64,000 nt of DNA. Source: Arcicella sp034519515 (GTDB lineage Bacteria > Bacteroidota > Bacteroidia > Cytophagales > Spirosomataceae). The notes under the pieces were generated by a model that was not told where the DNA came from, made no database searches, and saw nothing but the letters and a program-made list of their open reading frames with translations. The position numbers and the translations under genes are program-made. The stretch is from NCBI GenBank assembly GCA_034519515.1, contig JAXHOK010000053.1:124001-188000 (forward strand). The letters run 5' to 3'. This document shows, in pieces, positions 1 to 7,865 of this stretch; the stretch's first letter is position 1, and each line of letters begins with the position of its first letter.

Positions 1-474
1 ATTAATCATCCAAGATGCCGCCGAACCGCACGTAATCAATATAATGTCTTTTCTATTGGTTGCCCAACTGTTCCAAAAATGCTCTAAACCAATCAAAAAA
101 TCTGAGGCTTTGGTATCTAACCAAGGCATTTCGTCAAAGAAAATTACTTTTTTTGCATCGCTTTCAACGTTTTCTAAATGGTCTATCAATTGTTGAAATG
201 CCTCAAGCCAATTTATTGGTTTTTGTTCAAAAAGTAATCTTGATTGTCGTAAAAGAGATGAATGGAAATTAAATAATTGCTGTGAAGTATCAGCATTTGC
301 CAAACCCGAAATTTGAAAATCGAAAGTGTAGTTAAAAAATTCTCTAATCAGAAAAGTCTTGCCAACTCTCCTTCTTCCATACAAAGCTATAAACTCAGAT
401 TTCGGACTTTCTGTGATTTTTTGAAGTTTGGCAATTTCATTTTGCCGTCCGATGATTGAAGTACTTTTTTCCAT
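1..474 (-). CDS. AAA family ATPase, ATPase_2 type (partial, cut by window edge)
   Basis: The reading frame is open from an ATG at 474 to base 1 and runs off the window, giving 158 N-terminal residues. A Walker A loop (YGRRRVGKTFL, about residues 32-42) and a Walker B strand (KVIFFDEMPW, about 109-118) are clear, followed by a sensor-like strand ITCGSAASWM near the edge. This matches the ATPase_2 / archaeal-type AAA family common in Bacteroidota, often fused to a C-terminal nuclease-like domain that would lie outside the window. The biological role of these proteins is poorly known. The start overlaps the first copy of a repeated operator-like motif, which suggests autoregulation. Confidence 0.85.
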   Translation of the reverse strand, partial: MEKSTSIIGRQNEIAKLQKITESPKSEFIALYGRRRVGKTFLIREFFNYTFDFQISGLANADTSQQLFNFHSSLLRQSRLLFEQKPINWLEAFQQLIDHLENVESDAKKVIFFDEMPWLDTKASDFLIGLEHFWNSWATNRKDIILITCGSAASWMIN

Positions 475-475
475 A

Positions 476-566
476 ATCAGCCAAATTTAATTCAAATATA
501 TACGATTTGGCTGATAAAACCGTTTCATCAGCCAAATCATATATAAAAAAGTAAAATTTGGCTGAT
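476..566. promoter_or_regulatory. Four-copy palindromic operator-like array
   Basis: The 11-mer ATCAGCCAAAT occurs four times in alternating orientation: 476-486 (+), 505-515 (-), 527-537 (+) and 556-566 (-). Start-to-start distances are 29, 22 and 29 bp, so the whole block is a palindrome of palindromes centred near 521. The central pair forms a 12-bp perfect inverted repeat. The block fills the gap between the ATPase start (474) and the end of the fRMsr gene, with AT-rich promoter-like spacers. Operator function is inferred from symmetry and position. Confidence 0.6.
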
Positions 567-599
567 TACAAAAATATAATTGAGTTTAATATTATTTTT

Positions 600-1094
600 T
601 TAGAGTTTCCAAATCAAGCCCTCAATAAGCCTCATTACTTTTGAAAGCCCCTCCGCATCAACTTCTGAAAAATTATCCAGTTCGTCAGAATCCACATCAA
701 GGACTAAGAAAACCTCTCCATTTTTATCAAAAGCAGGTAAAACAATTTCGGATTTCGAAGCAGATGAACAAGCAATATGCCCTGGGAAAGCCTCCACATC
801 AGGCACAATTACGACCTGTTTTGTAGTATAACAATGTCCACAAACACCCCTGTCAAAATTGATACGAGTACAGGCAATCGGACCTTGGAAGGGACCTAAC
901 ACTAATTGGTTTTCTTTCTTCAAATAGAAACCAACCCAAAAGAATCCAAATGCCTCTTTCAAGGCGGCGGAGATGTTGGCAAGATTTGCCGTTAGGTCGG
1001 TTTCACCAGTGGTAAGTGCTTGAATTTGAGGGATTAAACTGTCGTAAATTTCTTTGCGATTTGCTGTTTGGGGTAGTAATAAGCTCTCTGCCAT
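600..1094 (-). CDS. GAF-domain free methionine-(R)-sulfoxide reductase
   Basis: This 164-residue protein is a single GAF domain of the fRMsr (MsrC/YeaZ-region GAF) family, which reduces free methionine-R-sulfoxide in the cytoplasm using thioredoxin. The three catalytic cysteines are present with the family spacing: C75 (PIACTRI), C85 (GVCGHC) and C109 (PGHIACSS), separated by 10 and 24 residues. An extra cysteine sits at 88. Length is normal. A thioredoxin gene lies about 700 bp upstream on the same strand, which fits the expected electron donor. Confidence 0.92.
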   Translation of the reverse strand: MAESLLLPQTANRKEIYDSLIPQIQALTTGETDLTANLANISAALKEAFGFFWVGFYLKKENQLVLGPFQGPIACTRINFDRGVCGHCYTTKQVVIVPDVEAFPGHIACSSASKSEIVLPAFDKNGEVFLVLDVDSDELDNFSEVDAEGLSKVMRLIEGLIWKL

Positions 1095-1149
1095 TGTAAT
1101 TAGGGATTAGGTTTTAGGGATTGGATGAATTGGTTTGTCAAGATATACC

Positions 1150-1203
1150 CATCCAATTATCAATAGCGAGGGAATTAATTCCCTCGCTATTGATAATTGG
1201 ATG
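1150..1203. repeat. Perfect 54-bp palindrome
   Basis: Bases 1150-1203 form a perfect inverted repeat of two 27-bp arms with no loop, centred on GGGAATTAATTCCC. It lies between two minus-strand genes, so it may act as a terminator or processing hairpin for the upstream gene. There is no long T tract. Confidence 0.7.
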
Positions 1204-1255
1204 AAAAAAGCTTGAGTACAACTTAACTAACTATTTCAGTTAGGGATTAGTGGAA

Positions 1256-1750
1256 TTACGCCGTTATATTCTGAAAATAACGCTTCATCCAAGAATCACC
1301 CGCCAACACATTCCAAGCCATTTTAAACTCACCAATATTTGACACTAAATTATTGAAAATCAAAGTATTAGGTGTAATTGTTTCTTCCGAAACAAGGGCT
1401 TTAATTTTCAGCATTTCTACCGTTTTGATTTCATCGCCTTGCAAATACGCAATGGAACGGTCAAAGAAATTGAGATTCATGTCTGCCCCCAAATTTTTGA
1501 GCCAATTGGTTGAAGCATCAATCGAACAGCCCGAAGCCTGATTATGGTTTTCATCTACCGAAACAATCACAAAACGATTGTGCAAAACCGCAGCCGCACC
1601 CACCAAAGCCGCCCCATGAGCCGCCCAGTTATTTATCTGAAAATCAAGTGTTTGCTGAATATATTGTGCTTCTGCATCGCTCAAATTTCTGTCTGTTTGA
1701 TATACCCAAACCCGTGCATAATCGGGCATTTTATCGAAAGGAATTAGCAT
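1256..1750 (-). CDS. Conserved Bacteroidota protein of unknown function (about 160 aa)
   Basis: The product is 164 residues, soluble, with no signal peptide or membrane segment. I recognise it only as a conserved Bacteroidota protein sometimes labelled 'ABC transporter ATPase', although no Walker motif is visible, so that label is not supported. It ends SWMKRYFQNITA and has a central segment FDRSIAYLQGDEIKTVEML. It lies 35 bp downstream of trxA on the same strand and may be co-transcribed with it. Confidence 0.8.
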   Translation of the reverse strand: MLIPFDKMPDYARVWVYQTDRNLSDAEAQYIQQTLDFQINNWAAHGAALVGAAAVLHNRFVIVSVDENHNQASGCSIDASTNWLKNLGADMNLNFFDRSIAYLQGDEIKTVEMLKIKALVSEETITPNTLIFNNLVSNIGEFKMAWNVLAGDSWMKRYFQNITA

Positions 1751-1784
1751 TATTGTTGTGTTTATGGTTTTTATGAACGTAAAT

Positions 1785-2114
1785 TTACGCCTCTTCCTGA
1801 TAAGTTTTGACCGTCAATTCTTTAATAATTTTCTCCAAAGTTTGTTTCTGAACTATGCCCGAAGCTCGCCAAAGGATTTCACCTTTTTGGAAAAGAATCA
1901 AAGTCGGTACACTCTGAATTTTGTATGCGGCTGCCGTAGCCGTAGCTTTATCAACATCAATTTTAAGAACCCTCACACGGTCACCCATTTGTTTGGAAAA
2001 CGCCTCCAAAATGGGTGACATCGTTTTGCATGGACCACACCAAGTGGCGAAAAAATCCACCAAAACGGGCGTATCGCTGTCTATGATGTCTTTGAATGTT
2101 TCTTTGTTTTGCAT
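1785..2114 (-). CDS. trxA: Thioredoxin
   Basis: This 109-residue protein has the thioredoxin fold with active site WCGPC (residues 25-29) and the cis-proline loop SVPT (P71). It is a cytoplasmic disulfide reductase with no signal peptide. Length is typical. It is encoded just upstream of the conserved unknown gene and near fRMsr, a thioredoxin-dependent enzyme. A membrane or periplasmic thioredoxin is unlikely because the N-terminus starts directly with the fold. Confidence 0.95.
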   Translation of the reverse strand: MQNKETFKDIIDSDTPVLVDFFATWCGPCKTMSPILEAFSKQMGDRVRVLKIDVDKATATAAAYKIQSVPTLILFQKGEILWRASGIVQKQTLEKIIKELTVKTYQEEA

Positions 2115-2149
2115 GAGATTTGTTTGTCTAAATTCGCAAATGAATATTT

Positions 2150-2563
2150 TTAAAACAAACGAACCTGTCTTAAAGATTCCCCTAAACCATGAATAGTTTG
2201 CTCAATTTTATTGACTTGCTGACGTGAAGGATGCTTCACCCCAGAGGCATATTGACGCATCAATGACGCATTAATACCCGCCTTTCCAGCAACTGAACTA
2301 ATTTTAAGCATATCAAAACTTTCAAAAAATACACTCAAATCATATTCATATTCAAAATCTATATCATTGACAGTCAAGTCTTTCCAGTCTAAATTTTCTT
2401 TCCCTTCATTTTCAAGATAGTCTTGTAGTAAATCTTTGAGATTAAATTCTACTTCATCCATATCTTTCCCTACTGTGGTCAATAAAAATCCAGACCCTTT
2501 CATGCGAGCGAAAATATCTCCGTCTTGGTCTCTTTCTACTATTACGTTTAATGTAGTTGTCAT
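2150..2563 (-). CDS. hicB: HicB-like antitoxin with C-terminal helix-turn-helix
   Basis: The N-terminal half (about residues 1-75) has the HicB partial RNase-H-like pattern, starting TTTLNVIVERDQDGDIFARM. The C-terminal half (about 85-137) looks like a DNA-binding helix-turn-helix with AGKAGINASLMRQYASG. HicB proteins neutralise the HicA mRNA interferase and autorepress the operon. The gene lies 53 bp downstream of the hicA remnant, the usual toxin-antitoxin order. It appears intact although its partner is disrupted. Confidence 0.85.
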   Translation of the reverse strand: MTTTLNVIVERDQDGDIFARMKGSGFLLTTVGKDMDEVEFNLKDLLQDYLENEGKENLDWKDLTVNDIDFEYEYDLSVFFESFDMLKISSVAGKAGINASLMRQYASGVKHPSRQQVNKIEQTIHGLGESLRQVRLF

Positions 2564-2770
2564 CTCACTATGCCGTATTGATAGGTTGCCGCCCTTTTAG
2601 AAAATTCCAAAATTGATTATTTTAAACCAGCAGTTTTCAAAATATCGTTCACTAAACCTTTTCCTAAATCTTTCGTTCCATGGTCAGGTACTGAAAGCGT
2701 TTCTGGAATTTCATCATGCTTGAAAATTTTGTAACTTCCTCTTTGACGAACTTCATACCAACTATTCAAT

Positions 2771-2907
2771 ACACTGTTTAATAAGTTATTTAGATTGGAA
2801 AACTTCCCGAAAGTAGAAGGAACTTTCGGGAAGTAAGTGAGGGAGGGGTTCACTTCCCGAAAGTTATTTCTACTTTCGGGAAGTTGAAATAACTTATTAA
2901 ACAGTGT
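2771..2907. mobile_element. 137-bp MITE-like element with AC...GT inverted ends
   Basis: Perfect terminal inverted repeats of 21 bp (2771-2791 and 2887-2907, starting ACACTGTTTAATAAG) enclose further inverted copies of an ACTTCCCGAAAGT word. The direct repeat ATTCAAT flanks it at 2764-2770 and 2908-2914, as expected for a 7-bp target duplication, though the boundary is ambiguous by one or two bases. It encodes no transposase and sits in frame inside hicA. Confidence 0.75.
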
Positions 2908-2921
2908 ATTCAATTCCAAAA

Positions 2922-3094
2922 CAGGGCAAACGCATGAGATTGATTTTATTCTGTCCCGCTTTTTTGAGGACTTACTAAAACCTTTAAATTTCGCTTAAAA
3001 GAGATATTTAAGAAATTTAAAATTCTACCAAACAAAATTATATTTGGAAAAATTGTCACATTTTAGATAAATTATCTCTCATGCGTTTGCCCTG
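2922..3094. mobile_element. 173-bp MITE with CAGGGCAAACGCATGAGA ends
   Basis: Perfect 18-bp terminal inverted repeats lie at 2922-2939 and 3077-3094. A 9-bp direct repeat ATTCCAAAA flanks the element at 2913-2921 and 3095-3103. There is no coding capacity. A related 172-bp copy lies at 6388-6559. The CAGGG ends and 9-bp duplication would fit mobilisation by an ISAs1-like transposase, but that is an inference, since no parent element is in the window. Confidence 0.88.
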
Positions 3095-3206
3095 ATTCCA
3101 AAATCTTAATTAATTCTTTTGCTTTCATTTAAATATATTTTATCGGAAGCCGTTTTGATTCCAAAAGTAACGAAAATGCTACTTTTTGTCAAATGTTTTT
3201 TGAAAT

Positions 3207-6143
3207 TTACTCCAACAAAGCCAAAACATCATCCTTAGAAAGCGATTTCACAAAACTCTCCTCCGTGGTTATCAGTTCATTTGCCAAACGTTTTTTGTTG
3301 TTTTGTAATGCCAAAATCTTCTCTTCCACCGTATTTTTTGTAATGAATTTGTAGGTAAAAACGGTATTCACCTGTCCAATTCTGTGGGCTCTGTCCACTG
3401 CCTGAGCTTCTATGGCGGGATTCCACCACGGGTCGAGGATGAAAACGTAGTCAGCGGCGGTCAAGTTTAAGCCCAAACCTCCTGCTTTTAGCGAAATTAA
3501 AAAGATTTTTATTTCTTCGTTATTTTGGAATAATTCCACCTGTGACTGACGGTCTTGGGTGCTACCGTCCAAGTAGGAATATGCACACGAAGAGCGGTCA
3601 AGATATTCTCTAAAAAGATCAAGATGTTTTACGAATTGACTGAAAATCAATACTTTATGCCCCTCTTCGATGATGGTTTCTAATTTCTGTAAAACGTCTT
3701 CCAATTTACCCGAATCGCCCTGATAATCCTTGTCCGTCATCCGAGGGTGATTGGCTAATTGTCGCAGTTTGGTTAGCCCTTGCAAAACCACCATCTGCGA
3801 CTTTCCAATACCTTCTGAATCAATAGATTGCAGAATCAAATTGCGGTAATATGACTTGGCTTCTTCGTATTGTTTTTCTTGTTGCTCGGTCATTTGGGCG
3901 TAATGAATGGTCTCAATTTTGGGAGGTAAATCCTTGGCTACCTGCGACTTATGCCTTCTAAGCATAAACGGTTTTATGATAGAGTATAACCTTTGCAGTT
4001 TGGCATCATCCGCCTTTTTTTCGATTGGAATCTGAAACTCATTTCTGAAAAAATGCTGCGTTCCCAAAAGCCCAGGATTGATAAAATTCATCTGCGACCA
4101 TAAATCCATCGTGCTGTTTTCAAGGGGCGTACCCGTCAGCACCAAACGGTGACGTACATTCAATTGCGTTACTGCTTTTGTAATGTATGAAGACGGATTT
4201 TTGATGGCTTGCGATTCGTCCAAAATCACATAATTGAACTGATGATTTTTCAATAAATCAATATCAATCCTAACGATGCCGTAAGAACTCAAAATGACAT
4301 CATAATCCTTAAAATTCTCAATATTTTTATCCCGATGCGTACCTGTGTAGGTAAGGATTCGGAGATTTGGTGTGAATTTTCGTGCCTCCATTTCCCAATT
4401 GTAAATCAAAGAAGTTGGCATAATAATCAAACTCGGCATCGTGATATTCTGCTCCTTTTGGGCTTGCAAAAGTGTGAGGGTTTGCACGGTTTTTCCAAGT
4501 CCCATATCATCGGCAAGGCAGCCCCCAAAATGGTACAAATTCAAGAAGTTCATCCAGTCGTAACCCGCCTTTTGGTAAGGGCGAAGTGTACCTTTGAAAC
4601 CCTTGGGTAAGTCATAATTTTGGATTTCCTCAAAATCTCGTAATTTCTCTAATTTTCTACTCAAAACTGCCGTTGCCAACGAGTCATTATGTAAATCTTG
4701 TACTAAAGAAACGTGATATTTTTTCAAGATAAAACGCTCACTTTCAGTATCTTGCTCCATGAAAGTGAACAATTCTGAATACTGCGAAAACCACACTTCG
4801 GGAATGACGGCAATTTCTCCGCTGGGTAAAGTAAACTCTTTCTTTTTCTGTAAAATAAGGTTACGAATTTTTAAAAATGGAATTTCATAATCGCCAAAAA
4901 TGACTTTTGCGTGAATATCAAACCAGTCATTTCCTTCCACAATATTCACCTCAATTTTAGAATATCCCAAGAAATACCGTTTGCCATTGTTCTCAATATT
5001 TTGGGTAATTTCAAAACCTGATTCATTCAAAATTTCGTAGTTTTTTTGTACCCACATAAATGCCTCGGCTTTGGAAGAAATTATCCGTCCGTGTTTTAAT
5101 TCCAAGCCCAATTCTTTCAGTAAAGAGAAATTGATTTTCTCTTTGTTCAAATCTCTATGGACTTTATGAAAAACATATTCGTCACCCTTTCGCTCCATAC
5201 TGACGTTGGCAGAAGCTGAAAAACTATCGAATTTAAACTCATATTGTCCATATTGAAAAGAAAGTGACAACGTAACTTCTGATTCTTCATTATTCTCATT
5301 ATCAGACGATTGTGAATCAAAAAGAGCCGTTTGTGAGACTTTTTGTTCCGATAAATTCAAGACAGGCTTGCAAGAATGTGCCTCCGAGCGAATTTCAAAA
5401 CCTTTGGCGTGAACATCGAACATCGTGATGATTGACGTGACAAATTTTCGGTAATAATCTTCTTCGATGGTTTTGGGAATGACAATAAATTTTTTATTCA
5501 AAAACGGACGAAATTTCTTACCATCCACGTCTTTGGCAAAGTGATAAAGTCTATTTTCCAGAATCATCCAAGCGGGTTCGTCGCAGACAATGAATGCCTT
5601 TTTATACTGAAAATCAACCTTTTGCCCTTCATATTTGATGGTCGGGAAATAGTGAGTATTCTCGGGATTTCGCATGAAATGAAACAACACCGTGGCTTTC
5701 TCGGGCAGAACTTCCACTTTTTGCCAAATCGGATTGCCATCACTGCCCATGATAAAAAGTTGCTTTCCTAAAAGTAATGGTAACATTTGAGATTTTACTT
5801 TTTCAACATAGCCCGCAATGAGTTCCTGTGTAGGTTTTTCGCCTTTTTGTGGGTCGAAGACTCTCAAGTAAAAATCAGTAACGGTGCGTTTTTTTGTACC
5901 AACATATTTTTTGTAGATATTTTCAGATTGTAGTAAATCAATCAGTTTTACAATCTGAAAATCGTGTTCATCCAATCCAGAACTAAACTCCTTGATGTTC
6001 TTGATTGATACATTTTGGTTCAACAAAGTATGCTTACCTTTTACGTCCAACTGCACGACAAAGGCTTCAAAAAGATAGCCCAAATACTCATGATTGAAGA
6101 TAGAATAGATAATTTGAAAGGGTTGACTAGGAGAAACTTTCAT
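3207..6143 (-). CDS. SNF2-family DEAD/DEAH helicase
   Basis: The 978-residue protein has a long N-terminal region of unknown function (about 1-500) and a C-terminal Swi2/Snf2 ATPase. Visible motifs are Walker A in DDMGLGKTVQT (near 541), the DESQ box (near 640), LVLTGTPLENS, and motif VI in AVDRAHRIGQ (near 917). Such proteins remodel DNA-protein or RNA polymerase complexes and may aid transcription recycling or repair. The start follows a spacer free of other genes. It appears to be a single-gene unit. No SWIM zinc motif is evident at the N-terminus. Confidence 0.93.
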   Translation of the reverse strand: MKVSPSQPFQIIYSIFNHEYLGYLFEAFVVQLDVKGKHTLLNQNVSIKNIKEFSSGLDEHDFQIVKLIDLLQSENIYKKYVGTKKRTVTDFYLRVFDPQKGEKPTQELIAGYVEKVKSQMLPLLLGKQLFIMGSDGNPIWQKVEVLPEKATVLFHFMRNPENTHYFPTIKYEGQKVDFQYKKAFIVCDEPAWMILENRLYHFAKDVDGKKFRPFLNKKFIVIPKTIEEDYYRKFVTSIITMFDVHAKGFEIRSEAHSCKPVLNLSEQKVSQTALFDSQSSDNENNEESEVTLSLSFQYGQYEFKFDSFSASANVSMERKGDEYVFHKVHRDLNKEKINFSLLKELGLELKHGRIISSKAEAFMWVQKNYEILNESGFEITQNIENNGKRYFLGYSKIEVNIVEGNDWFDIHAKVIFGDYEIPFLKIRNLILQKKKEFTLPSGEIAVIPEVWFSQYSELFTFMEQDTESERFILKKYHVSLVQDLHNDSLATAVLSRKLEKLRDFEEIQNYDLPKGFKGTLRPYQKAGYDWMNFLNLYHFGGCLADDMGLGKTVQTLTLLQAQKEQNITMPSLIIMPTSLIYNWEMEARKFTPNLRILTYTGTHRDKNIENFKDYDVILSSYGIVRIDIDLLKNHQFNYVILDESQAIKNPSSYITKAVTQLNVRHRLVLTGTPLENSTMDLWSQMNFINPGLLGTQHFFRNEFQIPIEKKADDAKLQRLYSIIKPFMLRRHKSQVAKDLPPKIETIHYAQMTEQQEKQYEEAKSYYRNLILQSIDSEGIGKSQMVVLQGLTKLRQLANHPRMTDKDYQGDSGKLEDVLQKLETIIEEGHKVLIFSQFVKHLDLFREYLDRSSCAYSYLDGSTQDRQSQVELFQNNEEIKIFLISLKAGGLGLNLTAADYVFILDPWWNPAIEAQAVDRAHRIGQVNTVFTYKFITKNTVEEKILALQNNKKRLANELITTEESFVKSLSKDDVLALLE

Positions 6144-6387
6144 AACTTATTCAAAGAGATACTTATAAATGCTGTATTTAATGATTGAAAAATACTTTTA
6201 CGTAAAAGAGACGGAATAAATGATAATTGCGTTTTTTGTCTTTTTGTTAATCCTAAATTTATATAAATATACTGAATAATTCAAATTATTTTTTTGAACA
6301 TTTTGGGAAAATTAGTACCAAAATTTCATCTTTGTTTATGACCAATTACACAAACTATTTGATTAGAAAACTGAACCGTATTAATTA

Positions 6388-6559
6388 TAGGGCAACCGCA
6401 CCAAATGATGAATATTCTGCAAAATAATATTTGGTTAGATTATAAACCCTTAAATTGATAAACTGAGAGGGTTTAATTTTCCATAAAAAGAAGGCTAACA
6501 AATATTATTTTGTAAAAAGACTCAAATTTAGATAATTTATCTACCGTGCGGTTGCCCTG
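6388..6559. mobile_element. 172-bp MITE, second copy of the CAGGGCAA family
   Basis: The ends (AGGGCAACCGCAC at 6389-6401 and its complement ending at 6558) are inverted, and the 9-bp direct repeat TATTAATTA flanks the element at 6379-6387 and 6560-6568. The right-hand 35 bp (TTTAGATAATTTATC then the terminal repeat) match the element at 2922-3094. There is no coding capacity. Confidence 0.85.
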
Positions 6560-6639
6560 TATTAATTAATTTTAGCTTGGTATTGTAAAATACTTTCTTT
6601 GAAAATACCCCATTTTCGAGGTGGTGCTTGGATTATTGG

Positions 6640-6808
6640 AAATGTTCCGGGCCTATGATTTGAAGAGCGTGCCTCACAGAACGGATCGTGAGGAAGGTTT
6701 TACAATCGGGTTGTGGCGGGAGCAGCCGTTAATAAATTGGCTTGAAAGAAGTAAAATGAAAATAGTAGAACTTTAAAAAGTGTGGTTTTAAGAAAATCAC
6801 ACCTTTTT
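6640..6808 (+). ncRNA. Candidate structured non-coding RNA ending at an intrinsic terminator
   Basis: Between AT-rich flanks, 6640-6740 is about half G+C and contains short self-complementary segments, for example CCTCAC/GTGAGG around a 10-nt loop. About 40 bp downstream is a strong + strand terminator. No reading frame fits. I could not match it to SRP RNA, RNase P RNA, tmRNA or 6S RNA by eye. The call rests on composition, pairing and the terminator only. Confidence 0.35.
6775..6808 (+). terminator. Intrinsic terminator
   Basis: GTGTGGTTTT (6780-6789) pairs with AAAATCACAC (6793-6802) over a 3-nt loop, followed by CTTTTT. The stem has one G-T wobble and is flanked by A and T tracts. Confidence 0.7.
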
Positions 6809-7019
6809 CTATCGTTTAGGAAATACAGTTTTGCAAATTTAAACGATGTTTTATTGGGTGACATACACAGCGGAAATTGGTTTTGGTTTAATCCTCGTTA
6901 CTATTCAGAATAGGAAAAGGGGGTAATAAACCAAAAATCGTAAATCTAAAGTCCAAAATCACTTGAGTATAATCTATTGATTACCAAAAGATTAATACCC
7001 TATATCACCTAAATCCTAA

Positions 7020-7697
7020 TCAAATATCTAACCTAAATCCAACGCCATGAACATTGGTCAGTTTGACGGTGGGGTCTTGATTGAGGTATTTTCTTAGGCG
7101 GGTGATGAACACATCAAGACTTCTGCCTTTGAAATAATCATCGTCCCCCCAAATGGCAATCAGAATTTTGTCTCTGGGGATTGTTTCGTTTTTATTTTGG
7201 ACCAAAAAATTCAATAAATCCGACTCTCGGTGGGTGAGGTCTTGGGGGATTTTGTCAAAATATAATTTTAGATTTTTGGTATCGAAAGTGTATTTACCCA
7301 AAATGTGGGTATCAATATTTTGCGAGGTTTTCTTACCTGTTCTTTTCAAAATAGCTTCAATTCTTAATATCAATTCTTCGATACTGAATGGCTTGGTCAA
7401 ATAATCATCAGCCCCCAGTTTCAAACCTTTGATGCGGTCTTCTTTGAGTGATTTTGCGGTCAGGAAGATGATTGGAACCTCACTGCCCGTTCCTCTGATG
7501 TATTCTGCGAGGGTAAAACCGTCCATTTCTGGAAGCATTACGTCCAAGATACAAATATCATATTGGTTTTTCTGGAAAGCCGTTTGTCCTAATTTCCCCG
7601 TGGTTTGGAGGTCGATTTCGTAGCCTTCTTGTTCGAGATTGTCTTTTACTACAAAACCTAAACTGTCATCGTCTTCTACTAATAATATTTTTGTCAT
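7020..7697 (-). CDS. OmpR/PhoB-family response regulator
   Basis: The 225-residue protein has a receiver domain (about 1-118) with acidic pocket EDD (residues 8-10), phospho-acceptor D52 (LDVMLPEMDG) and conserved K102 (TKPF). A winged-helix DNA-binding domain (about 130-225) contains GRSLDVFITRLRKYL and ends GVGFRLDI. No histidine kinase gene is adjacent: the upstream neighbour is divergent and the downstream stretch is non-coding. It is therefore an orphan regulator in this window. Confidence 0.93.
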   Translation of the reverse strand: MTKILLVEDDDSLGFVVKDNLEQEGYEIDLQTTGKLGQTAFQKNQYDICILDVMLPEMDGFTLAEYIRGTGSEVPIIFLTAKSLKEDRIKGLKLGADDYLTKPFSIEELILRIEAILKRTGKKTSQNIDTHILGKYTFDTKNLKLYFDKIPQDLTHRESDLLNFLVQNKNETIPRDKILIAIWGDDDYFKGRSLDVFITRLRKYLNQDPTVKLTNVHGVGFRLDI

Positions 7698-7865
7698 TGG
7701 TTGTTTATTTTGCCACGAAGGTTCTCGGTGTTCGATGTTCGATGCTTGTTTTTCGTTGAACTGAAAAATGAATATATTTAGGCTAATTTAGGGGTTTTCA
7801 TGAATATTTACAATTGATAAAGATATGGATATTATTTTTGTAGGTATTTATCACCCAAAATAGCT

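Larger units (their letters stand above)
2617..3128 (-). pseudogene. hicA: hicA toxin gene split by two small inverted-repeat elements
   Basis: Removing two insertions restores a perfect 61-residue HicA: it starts at ATG 3128 with MKAKELIKIL and continues with NSWYEVRQRGSYKIFKHDE to AGLK. The element at 2771-2907 plus its 7-bp duplication adds exactly 144 bp (48 codons) with no stop. The element at 2922-3094 plus its 9-bp duplication adds 182 bp and separates the true start from the rest. The remaining open frame 2617-2919 could start only at a TTG. The usual catalytic His of HicA (RGSHH context) reads Tyr here, so the toxin may already have been weak. HicA family function: double-stranded-RNA-binding mRNA interferase. 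Confidence 0.85.
6144..7019. other. 876-bp gap between helicase and response regulator
   Basis: This gap holds a 172-bp MITE (6388-6559), a GC-richer island (about 6640-6740) that may be a structured RNA, and an intrinsic terminator on the + strand (6775-6808). I see no credible protein-coding frame in it. Confidence 0.6.

Noticed and set aside
4335..4610. Antisense frames inside the helicase and other long genes
   Set aside because: They are shadows of strong coding sequence on the opposite strand, with no start signals or protein patterns of their own.
6640..6740. SRP (4.5S) RNA
   Set aside because: A GGGAGCAGCC segment recalls the SRP core, but the GGAA-type tetraloop and the pairing opposite it are missing.
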